A DNA stretch of 18,145 nt from NCBI GenBank assembly GCA_000697335.1, contig JNEM01006740.1, positions 1 through 18,145 of the forward strand. Reading direction: 5' to 3'. The DNA is from Conidiobolus incongruus B7586 (lineage: Eukaryota > Entomophthoromycota > Entomophthoromycetes > Entomophthorales > Conidiobolaceae). The translations under genes and the position numbers were made by a program. Position 1 is the stretch's first letter. Each line of letters starts with the position of its first letter. The notes below the pieces were generated by a model that made no database searches, was not told the DNA's origin, and was given only the letters and a program-made list of their open reading frames with translations. Positions 10,123 to 18,145 of this stretch are shown here, in pieces.

Positions 10123-11786
10123 ATGTCTATACCCTATCAATATTCAACAATACCTAATCCAATACCAAATAATGACACATCAACAGAAGATTATGATTCC
10201 GTTATTCTGACTGGTTTAAAAAATCCCAAAGATCGTTTATTCTTGTTAAAATTAGATAAAGATTTAGAAGCATTTATCCACGACAAAGAGTAATTATTAA
10301 TGATATTCCCATTAGTATATAACATATTAACCTAGTTTACAGTAATTCCAAATTAGAATTAAAAAATTTAAACTCTTACTATAGGTTATTCGTACATAGA
10401 TTAGCTCACCATTATAAATTAAGTCATCCGGTTAATCCAGAGAACCAAGCTATTGTACTTTATAAAAATATTGAGAGTTGCATGTAATTTTAACTCATTA
10501 TTCATCAAATAATTTTTTTTGATTAATAGAATTTTAGACCGAAGGTTAGACTCAATGATATTAAAGGACCCGAGATAGTTGAGGAGGATGTGAAGGTGCC
10601 TCAAGGGCTTATGATCATGAAGAGGAAATCGGATAATGCAAGTCAGCCTAAACAGCCTGTAATTGCGAAGAGGGATATGAAGAAGGATGAACGTAAACCT
10701 ATTATGAGCTTGGAGGAGAAGGAAGCTGCTTATCAACTGGCAAGAGCTCGTATCTTTCAGCAAGAAGCTGGCAGTATAGATATCAAATCTGCAGGAGTTT
10801 CCGACAGTGATTTGAAGGAAATGAGTACGTCTGAAAGTGATAGTGCAAACATTGATTATTTTAATAATGGGGAGGATACTCAAGTTAAAATGAATGATCA
10901 AAATCAAAGTAAAGAGAATAATGATAAGGATGTTGAAGTGCCAAGCCGCCAAACGATAACTACGCTACCCAATTATAATTACTTAGCAAATTATCAGGGT
11001 GATTCAAATACTTACAGAAGAGAAGGATATAACCGTAATTATAGTCCATATTTAAGTAATCCAACGAATCCTATAAATGTTGCACCTTATCAGCAGTTTC
11101 AAATTAATTTTCAACCTGGTTACAATGCGCCACCTTTACCTTCTTACTATCATGAAGGCTCTTCTGGAAACCATTCCAACACCCAAGATGATACATACTC
11201 AATGAACAATCCCAATATCTACGGTGGCAACAACTACGGTATGAATTACAATGCCCCAAAATCATTTACATCATATATAGGCACAGATCTATCATTTCGT
11301 CCACCTCCCAGAAACAGAGAATTATTTGATCCCTCCAAACCCTCCAAACCCAGTCAGAGGAATAGTGACCAGAACGATGTAAATAAGCTAACTCAATCAT
11401 TCAATCAGATTAGATTAGGAGTTGGATCCTCTTCAATTTCGCCCCAATCGAGATCTCCACGGCTAATCCACACACTCCAGATTCTACCCAAAAATCCCGA
11501 CGAGCCTCTGCGAAATGTGTTCATTCGAGGTGCTACAATCCGTCGATTGGCTCACAATGATCGTCACGTCCTACTAGCATTATTCGATAGTGATGAAGCT
11601 GCAGAACGTGCAATTCGCAACGAAGCTATGAATCCAGCGAGTAAAATTATGCTCATACGGTGGGAAAGTGGTGGTATCACACCCAAATCCCAAACTAGTT
11701 CCGGAGGCCCGCCATCACCGCAATTAGCGAGTCGCGTACCAACCGATATGACGCCAGCCACCAATCACTCGGTGCAAGCCATATAG
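10123..11786 (+). CDS. R3H-SUZ domain RNA-binding protein
   Basis: Probable cytoplasmic single-stranded nucleic acid binding protein of the R3H-SUZ group (R3HDM1/ARPP21-like, fungal Rbs1-like). Exons 10123-10289, 10343-10483 and 10538-11786 are joined across introns of 53 and 54 nt and give 518 residues. The R3H domain spans about 45-110: NSYYRLFVHRLAHHYKLSH includes R70-x3-H74, and VLYKNIESCIPKVRLND closes it. The domain crosses both introns, which confirms the joins. A SUZ motif follows (about 157-178, MSLEEKEAAYQLARARIF). Then come an acidic Ser/Asp stretch (about 185-217), a long Asn/Tyr/Gln/Pro low-complexity region (about 235-400), and an ordered C-terminal block (about 412-480, with NVFIRGATIRRL, VLLALFDSDEAAERAI and IMLIRWE). 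Intron 2 has two AGs; only the second (10536-10537) keeps the frame. The gene diverges from EDC4 and converges on the GPHR pseudogene. A specific orthologue name is not assigned. Confidence 0.93.
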
Positions 11787-11932
11787 CACCCAATTAACCA
11801 TTTAGATTCAACAACATATACCCAATCATCATATAAATTATTTCAATCCCATCTAAATATTATAAATAAATTAACAAATTATTTAATAAATTATATCAAA
11901 ATTTTAACTAGTGAACTATTTAGCAACATTTA

Positions 11933-13043
11933 TTACAAAATATTTTCCACATTTTGATGATAGCAATAAAAGAATATTATAGCAATCACTGAATTGATTA
12001 AGAACATTCTGTTGAATCAAAACTGAAAATAAACGAATTTTAGGTGATCTGGTACTTCACTGAGAATTTTTCTAAATTGTCAGTATTATTATTAGAGTAT
12101 TGGATGGTATGATGGTAACTCCCTGTGTTCCGAAGGTAAACTTACGTGGATTAGGACTACGAGACTTTAGAAATAAATGGAGATAGTTTGACTTAGAAAC
12201 AGATGGATGAATTCATGAATTAATTTGATTTTGTAACTTTTACTCAACTAGATTATGAAAATTAGCAGTTAATGAATTAAATATATTAAAAACTTACCAT
12301 AACAAAATTAACCAGCAATTCTCTCATACTTACAAACACCAATATACCAATAAATCAAAAAGATAATTGCTGACTACAAACCTCGACATCTAAATCGGTA
12401 TTCCACCAAGATAGCAAAATACTCAAACTTCTCGAGATGGGGTCGAATTGCTGGGATTTAGAAGAGAACTTAAACAAAATATTGGCAATGGCCATCAGGA
12501 TGCGGTAGATACAATAGATGGTGAAGAAGCAGCCCAAAAAGTTCATGATTTGGCTTTGCAGGGTTTTGTTGTATTTGATGTGATCCTAATTATTGGTTAA
12601 TAGTTTGGATTTTATCATATATTGGATTAGTTTACCTCGCGGAATTGAACACTTCTCAAATCAGTATGAGTTTCTTCTCTTAAATTGTCTAAGGCTGCGA
12701 GTCCTTGGTGAAAGTTGGAGTCTAAATGTATTGGATAAGTTAAAAATAGTTGGATAATTGATTAAGGATTACTTCGATTGGTTAAATTGGTAACTGACAA
12801 TCTCATAGAATTAAAAAAAATATTTGAATTGTAAAATTCGAATAATTGGTATAATTAACAGTATAATAATTAGACTAATTATTATATTGATTTGGAATAA
12901 TAATTAAGCAAATAGTGACTAAACCCTGATTAATATTAACATGTTAACTTAATATTGAAATACCACTTCGTTTCGATATTGTAAAATATTCCTAACATAA
13001 CAATTTCAAATACCAACAAACCGAAATTAAGACATATTATGAA
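11933..13043 (-). pseudogene. GPHR: Decayed GPHR/GPR89-type (Golgi pH regulator, plant GTG-like) gene
   Basis: Intact family members are multi-pass membrane proteins of about 450 residues, described as Golgi anion channels/pH regulators. C-terminal blocks are clear on the minus strand: LREETHTDLRSVQF, NFLGCFFTIYCIYRILMAI, LDVEVCSQQLSF, FIGILVFVSMRELL, SLVVLIHVSLPSEHRE, KILSEVPDHLKF and FNRMFLINSVIAIIFFY. They match GPR89 in order across four intron-like gaps at 12722-12772, 12586-12635, 12248-12297 and 12072-12119 (51, 50, 50 and 48 nt). An N-terminal transmembrane block also survives (13034-12940: CLNFGLLVFEI, KWYFNIKLTC). It is broken: TGA at 12355-12357, TAA at 12167-12169 and TGA at 12017-12019, the last where the family has Trp; a stop and frame loss follow the N-terminal block; and about 160 family residues between that block and the C-terminal part are missing. 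Retained introns mean it decayed in place or came from DNA duplication, not retroposition. No start could be placed. Confidence 0.85.
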
Positions 13044-14058
13044 TAATTACTGAATATGGGATATGATGGGTTTTCTTAAGATGTTGGTTTGAGATGTATT
13101 AACGTAAACGAATGTGCTGTCGATATATTTTACGATTATTTTGATACCTATTAGAATTATTAGGAATTAAATAGTTATTAATATGGTTAGATTTAGTGTA
13201 GTCCGTTCCATCATTATATTTTTGGGACTGAGAATTAGAATGAATATGGAAATTTATAAAAATTGAGTTTTTTTTAAGTTTTATGGGATGATTGTTCAAT
13301 GAAATTCTAGCATATGTAATAATATATTTTATATATTAGAATTAAGAATTAAATATATATATTTATTATATGAATAAAAAAATATATAGATTCGATTAAA
13401 TTCTGATAACTATTTATTTTTTGGATCATTATATTTACATAATATAATGATTTATTTTCTCGATTAATACAAAATTCTATTATAATTCAAATTTAATTTC
13501 AATTTTTTCAAGTGTTAAATAAGTCAATTCAAAGAAAGTAAAAAATTTTGTTAAATAATTCGATATTATTAAAATCAAACTATAAGAATCATTGTTATTA
13601 AATATTTAATCTAATTTTTATAAATAACATATTATTGAAAGTTTAATCAAATATTAAGTTTTAAAATTTGAAAATTTTTACTTTTAATAAAGTAATTATT
13701 AATTATATATATTATAAAAGATAATTAAGTAATATCGATAGCTTAAGAAGCTTTCTAACTAAGGTTTTAACCAATAAAAATTGCATTCGTTTTATTATTA
13801 CAATTGTAATATACAATAATCATAATATAGAGTTTGATTAATGAAATTGTTACAAAAAATTAGAGGTTAAAATAAATATTCAAATTTAATTAATAAAAAA
13901 TATAATGAAAGATTTATGAATAATGAACGTTATTTATTTTATTATATATTATTATTAAAATAACATTTTTTTAGTATTTTACTAATATTATTAATAATCA
14001 TCAGAATAAAGTCAAAATTATAACTTTGAAATAGGTTTTGTTGATATGAATGGAAGAA
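13044..14058. other. AT-rich region between the GPHR pseudogene and the eL13 promoter
   Basis: No gene is supported here. A 66-codon minus-strand open frame (13099-13299) abuts the 5' end of the GPHR relic but does not resemble the GPHR N-terminus and is rich in Asn, Ile and Lys, as expected by chance in this composition. The remainder is A/T runs without recognisable repeats or RNA genes. Confidence 0.55.
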
Positions 14059-14226
14059 AATCACGTGATTAGATCCAGTTGTGAAATGGGCCAATTAGAG
14101 TGAAGAATCCATTCAATTTTATAAATAATATTGTGATTAAAATTGAAATTATATAAAATTTTATACTATATGCTCGCGTCCTTCTCTTTGCTTGGGTCCT
14201 TATACCGGAATCACCCTATATAATTT
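14059..14226 (+). promoter_or_regulatory. Putative eL13 promoter and first untranslated exon
   Basis: This segment is visibly richer in G and C than its surroundings. It contains a 12-bp palindrome AATCACGTGATT (14059-14070) with a CACGTG E-box core, a GGGCCAAT element (14088-14095) that includes a CCAAT box, and a pyrimidine-rich tract (TCCTTCTCTTTGCTTGGG, from 14179), a likely transcription start zone. It ends at a GTAAGT splice donor (14227). CACGTG cores are bound by bHLH/Cbf1-type factors in fungi. Functional use is inferred. Confidence 0.5.
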
Positions 14227-14388
14227 GTAAGTGGAAGCATCCATTAAAATATCAAAAATTAACAGAATAAAGATAAAAGATAAAAACAAAAAATATATGT
14301 GCTAATTAATAGAATAAAATAATATAAATAGAGACTATATAATAAAATAATTGAAATTGATCATTCACTAATCTAATGTAAATTATAG
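14227..14388 (+). other. Probable 5' UTR intron of eL13
   Basis: A consensus donor GTAAGT (14227-14232) pairs with a TTATAG acceptor ending at 14388, three bases before the eL13 ATG. Branch-like sites ACTAAT and CTAAT lie just upstream of the acceptor. The interior is far more AT-rich than the flanking exon-like segments. At 162 nt it is longer than the coding introns of the window (48-62 nt), like the proposed RPS0 UTR intron (211 nt). Confidence 0.6.
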
Positions 14389-14391
14389 AAA

Positions 14392-15081
14392 ATGGTATTA
14401 AAGCACAACAATCAGCTTCCCAACGCCCACTTCCGTAAGGACTGGCAACTTCGCGTCAAAACCTGGTTCAACCAACCCGGTCGTAAACTCCGTCGTAGAC
14501 AAAACCGTGTCAAGAAGGCTGCTCAAATTGCCCCTCGCCCCGTCGATGGCCTTTTGAGACCCATCGTCTCTTGCCCCACCAACCGCTACAACATGAAGGT
14601 TCGTGCTGGCCGTGGTTTTACTTTCGAAGAACTCAAGGCCGCCGGTATCAACCGCAAGGAAGCCCGTACCATCGGTATTGCTGTTGACCACCGTCGTCGC
14701 AACCGCTCCGAAGAATCTCTTCAACGCAACGTTGAGCGTCTCCAACTCTACAAGAGCAAGTTGATCGTCTTCCCCCGTCGTGCTGGTAAGCCCAAGAAGG
14801 GTGATAGCGAAGTAAGTCAAATTTTTAAATTTATTTTAAAAAATAACTAATCAATAATTTAGGCTTCCGAAACCGCTCAAGCTACCCAACACACTGGTGA
14901 ACTCTTCCCCGTCAAGAACACCGTTGTCTTCGAAGAACCCCGTGCCGTTACCTCCGAAGAACAAAGCTTCAACGCCTTCCAAACTCTTCTCAACCTCCGC
15001 TCCGACCTCCGTCAAGCCGGTAACCGCGAAAAGATTGCCAAGGCCAAGGCTGAAGAAGAAGCTCAAAAAGTCAAGAAATAA
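14392..15081 (+). CDS. RPL13: 60S ribosomal protein eL13
   Basis: Structural protein of the large ribosomal subunit. Two exons, 14392-14811 and 14863-15081, are joined in phase 0 across a 51-nt intron (GTAAGT...TTTAG, with an ACTAAT branch-like site) and give 212 residues, the usual length (human 211). Without splicing the frame would run into the intron and end after 152 codons. The family signature is plain: [72 protein letters not shown] and [14 protein letters not shown]. The C-terminal exon has the expected helical, Lys/Glu-rich end ([17 protein letters not shown]). Codons are strongly biased to C-ending forms, as in RPS0, consistent with very high expression. The 5' side has a probable UTR intron and a CACGTG/CCAAT promoter. 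Confidence 0.98.
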
Positions 15082-16129
15082 GCGTTGTATTAAATTAGGA
15101 TGTCCATCAATAAAGCCCGATGACCCATCACTCCTCTCCATAGTTCTTTAGTTTCAGGCGATTGGTTTATAGATATAGTATTTAATACATATAATAATTA
15201 TATATATATGATTATTAACTTTTTTGCTCTATTACATTCTTAGTTATTTACATTTTTATAAATCCTATTCAATCCATGTAACCCATTACTCATCAATTAC
15301 ACACTCCATTTGTTATTTTCAAGCATAAACTTTTCAATATTCTTTAGATTATTTCATACCGTCTTCTAGTTTCAATTATTTTGCATTTCACTTTATTTGA
15401 TTTTTATTTTTCAATATATCATATTCCGTTTATTTTCCCTAATATTAATTTTGTATTATTATTCAATTTTTAATAAATCAAATAACCAACATAAATATGA
15501 TCAATTTCCCTCTTCATCATTTTAATTATTAGTTCAAATATATTAATTTATTCTTTTTGAATCATTGGACTAAGTTATTGCGGGAATAATTAAATATTTA
15601 GGTTGCATGTTATTCAAGGGTTTAGCAATTGTAATCCTTTACAAAGTCACTTTAAACAATTTTATTAATTAATATATTTGAAATTTTGTCAATAATTTGA
15701 GAATAAATTATTTAATGATCAGCTCAAACATTTATAAGATATAATTTCATTAGAATAAACAATAATATTAATAATTTATTGGTTAAAAAATTGTAAATGA
15801 TTAGAATGATCAATATTACCAATTGTTAATTTTTTTTCTATTAATTGATAGATTTATAATTTTAATTTTTATATATGATGAATCCTGAAATATTTTAGTT
15901 TATTGAAATTTAACAATGATATATTTTGTAAAATAAATTTATATATAAAACATCCTATTCTAATTGGATATTTTCTAACTATACATGTATAATCTTCTAT
16001 TTCCAAAAATAACCTAACATTCATGACAAGATTTTATTATTAGTGTAGAAATTAAGTAATAGCATAATTTTAAAATTAAAATTAAACAAATAAATTAATG
16101 AATAATATAAAATTAATAGCTTCTTTTAT
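15082..16129. other. AT-rich region downstream of eL13
   Basis: The start must contain the eL13 3' UTR. The part from about 15200 to 15500 is pyrimidine-rich on the plus strand (many TTTC/ATTC tracts). No gene, RNA gene or clear repeat was recognised before the mariner fossil begins. Confidence 0.6.
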
Positions 16130-17085
16130 TATTAATAACTTTTTTCTATACCTTTGGTAAGCTTTTAATACTTAAAAAACAGTTTTTTTATTAAGGACTG
16201 AAATTTAATGTTTCACAAACCAATTTAATTTATTTGTAGGAATTTTTTTCTTGCAAGCTGTTTTTTTAATTGTTTAAAACAATTATAATTATATAGGTTA
16301 TAATCAGGTGAATATACTAGATGTGGTAACTCCCTTTAATTTTTTTTATATAAAAAATCTTTTATAGTTTTAGCTTTATGTATTTTGTAATTATTATGTA
16401 AAATAATAGGTGTTTGTAATTTATATTGAGAATACTATTTAAAAATTGTTTTATTTAAAAAAGTAATATATAACTTGTTATTAATTGATTTTCCTTAAGG
16501 TATTAAATAAAAAACCATATACCATTATAATTTATTATAATAATTAACATTCACTTATATTTAAAGTATTTATTTATTAGAATTTATAGAAGGGATTAAT
16601 TTAACTTAACCTAATATTTTATTTTATTTTTAGGTAAAGAATTATATAAAAGAATTTAAGATTTATTAATTATAAGTATTCACTGTAAAAATCTTTGTTT
16701 TTAGTTATACTTTAATAAGTTTAGTTTAGCTATAGCTACTTTAGTTTTCTTTTAGGCTTCTGCTAAATTATAAGGTATCTATTTTATATTTTTATTAATT
16801 AATCTAAGTTTAAACTTAAGTAAATATAATATACTTATATAATTAATATTAAATTATTTTAATAATTCTCTAATAGATATAAAAAGGTATTTCTTAAAAT
16901 ATTTTTTTACTTTATTAGTAAGTGAAAAAATAACAGTAGAAATTAATTTTTTAGATTTTGGTAAATTTTAAATAATGTCCCTTCTAGCTTTAAAATTATA
17001 AATCTAGTGATATATGGTAGTTTTAAATAAAACACCATTTTTATAAACTGTTTACAAGTTTTAAATGATTTTAAAGGGTTTATAA
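16130..17085 (-). mobile_element. Fossil mariner (Tc1/mariner superfamily, DD34D) transposase
   Basis: A heavily decayed but near full-length mariner transposase (family about 345 residues) reads on the minus strand from about 17080 to 16130. N-terminal helix-turn-helix blocks (IYNFKARRDII, SIRELLK, LKFKLRLINKNIK) lead to a degraded KWVP.ELTEAQ motif (IPYNLAEA with stops at the Trp and Gln positions). Catalytic regions follow: IINKS where the family has TGDEKW, ILHNNYKIHKAK where it has ILHDNA..HKAK, and LPHLVYSPDYNLYNYNCF where it has LPHPPYSPDLAPSDYHLF. The second and third catalytic positions (16393-16395 and 16288-16290) are 35 codons apart, the DD34D spacing; all three catalytic Asp codons now read AAT. 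More than ten stops and at least one frame change are present, so it is inactive. Terminal inverted repeats and the TA target duplication could not be identified. Confidence 0.85.
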
Positions 17086-18145
17086 TTAAGTTTTAAAGAT
17101 ATAAAAATAAAAACCTTTTGATAATCATAATCTAATTTAAGTATGATTAAATTTAAATATAAATTTTAAAATCAAAATATTTTAATAAAAAAAAATAATA
17201 AAAATTGAATATATATATAAAGTTTGAAAATATTTATTTTCCTATATATTATATATATATAATTTTTCAAAATATATAATATGTTTGAAAGATCAGAAAT
17301 TAAAAAATTTGCCATTTCTTAATTTCTATACTAATAATTACAAGTTTAATTCAAATTCATATTAAGATTTATCATTTTTATACTTAAAATAATATTTCAA
17401 ATTACAGCCAATTAAATTGTAAAGGATTTATATTCTTAATAGACTTATATATATCAATGATTTTAAGATTTTATATTTAATAAATCTAGCTATACTAACA
17501 AAAACATACACTTATCAGTTAGATTACAAATAAATCTGATTATATTAATGAAAAATTATTTATTAATCACAAAGATATTTAAATTATAATTTTAAATTTG
17601 ATAAGCTATATAATATATATTTTAAGTTATTATTGGTTACAGACAGTTTAAGTTTTGAATTATCAGTTATATTGCTATTTGAACTATATGCAATTATGAA
17701 TAGCTTTTGATAAAGATTATAATGTTTATATTATGAATAATAAAAACATCGATTATAGATTATTATAATATCTTAATTAAAATTTATCACTCAAAACTAA
17801 TTATAAATACAAAAATTCAAATTTGTTATTAAATTTAAAATACACAAAAAGCATAGGAATGAAATTTTGAATTAAGATAAATAAACTAATTAAAAACATA
17901 TTTATTAAAAATAATGGTTCTATATGAAATATTTTTTGGAATATATTAATATCAGATTTTAAGCTAATTTTTCTCTTTTATGATAAGTATTTGTTTAAAT
18001 GTTTAATTAATTGAATGTTAGATTATGTATAATTTTAATAAAATATATTACCTAGATTTTTATGATATAATTATATATACATACTTATTTAAACAATATT
18101 TAATATTTTTATTACACATAGTTTATTTATTATTTTTTGATATAA
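17086..18145. other. AT-rich region to the end of the window
   Basis: This stretch is highly AT-rich with A/T runs. It may include the eroded left end of the mariner copy, but no inverted terminal repeat was found by eye. Around 17450-17780 plus-strand frames look slightly less random, yet no family could be named. No gene is supported. Confidence 0.55.

Noticed and set aside
11933-12357. TGA in the GPHR relic as a recoded codon (Trp or selenocysteine).
   Set aside because: One TGA does align with a family Trp, but another aligns with an Ile/Leu site and a TAA also interrupts the frame. The intact genes use TGG for Trp and contain no in-frame TGA.
13099-13299. A 66-codon minus-strand frame abutting the GPHR relic, considered as its first exon.
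   Set aside because: It is Asn/Ile/Lys-rich and hydrophilic, unlike the membrane-spanning N-terminus of GPHR, and does not join in a sensible frame.
14398-15141. Minus-strand open frames (about 140 and 96 codons) and an offset plus-strand frame over RPL13.
   Set aside because: Shadows of the C-biased RPL13 codons; no family similarity, and they overlap a certain ribosomal protein gene.
16040-17120. Terminal inverted repeats for the mariner copy.
   Set aside because: Candidate A/T-rich matches on the two flanks were no better than background in this composition, so element ends are left undefined.
17450-17780. Slightly less stop-dense plus-strand frames, considered as a second decayed DNA transposon.
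   Set aside because: No catalytic motif or spacing could be recognised; the resemblance to Tc1-type sequence was too loose.

Overview
The window looks like nuclear DNA of an AT-rich fungus, possibly an early-diverging lineage; the lineage is an inference. It holds eukaryotic genes with many short spliceosomal introns (48-62 nt inside coding sequence, GT...AG, with ACTAAT/CTAAC-like branch sites). The gene set is a 40S protein, a 60S protein, an EDC4-type decapping scaffold, an R3H-SUZ protein and a GPHR/GPR89-type membrane protein. Intergenic DNA is extremely AT-rich. The two ribosomal protein genes stand out as GC-richer islands with strong C-ending codon preference.

Layout, left to right. 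1-2164 is gene-free AT-rich DNA. 2165-3078 (-) encodes ribosomal protein uS2 (RPS0/RPSA) in two coding exons, with a probable extra intron in its 5' UTR (3110-3320). 4202-8194 (-) is a seven-exon gene for an EDC4/Ge-1/Pdc1-like decapping scaffold of about 1223 residues. 8195-10122 is a long divergent intergenic region ending in a perfect 15-bp inverted repeat just before the next gene. 10123-11786 (+) is a three-exon R3H-SUZ protein of 518 residues. Convergent with it, 11933-13043 (-) is a decayed GPHR/GPR89 gene that keeps four family-sized introns but has in-frame stops and has lost its middle. 14392-15081 (+) encodes ribosomal protein eL13 in two coding exons, again with a likely 5' UTR intron. 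16130-17085 (-) is a fossil mariner (DD34D) transposase whose three catalytic Asp positions all read Asn and whose Trp and Gln codons have repeatedly become stops, the pattern of C-to-T decay. The rest is featureless AT-rich DNA.

No operon or defence-type system is visible. Functionally the window mixes housekeeping translation genes (RPS0, RPL13) with cytoplasmic mRNA metabolism genes (EDC4-like scaffold, R3H-SUZ protein). The points most worth a second look are the GPHR pseudogene, the transition-decayed mariner copy, the matching 5' UTR intron architecture of the two ribosomal protein genes, and the alternative splice choices in EDC4 and the R3H gene. All exon joins were worked out by eye from splice signals, reading phase and family similarity; no transcript data were available.
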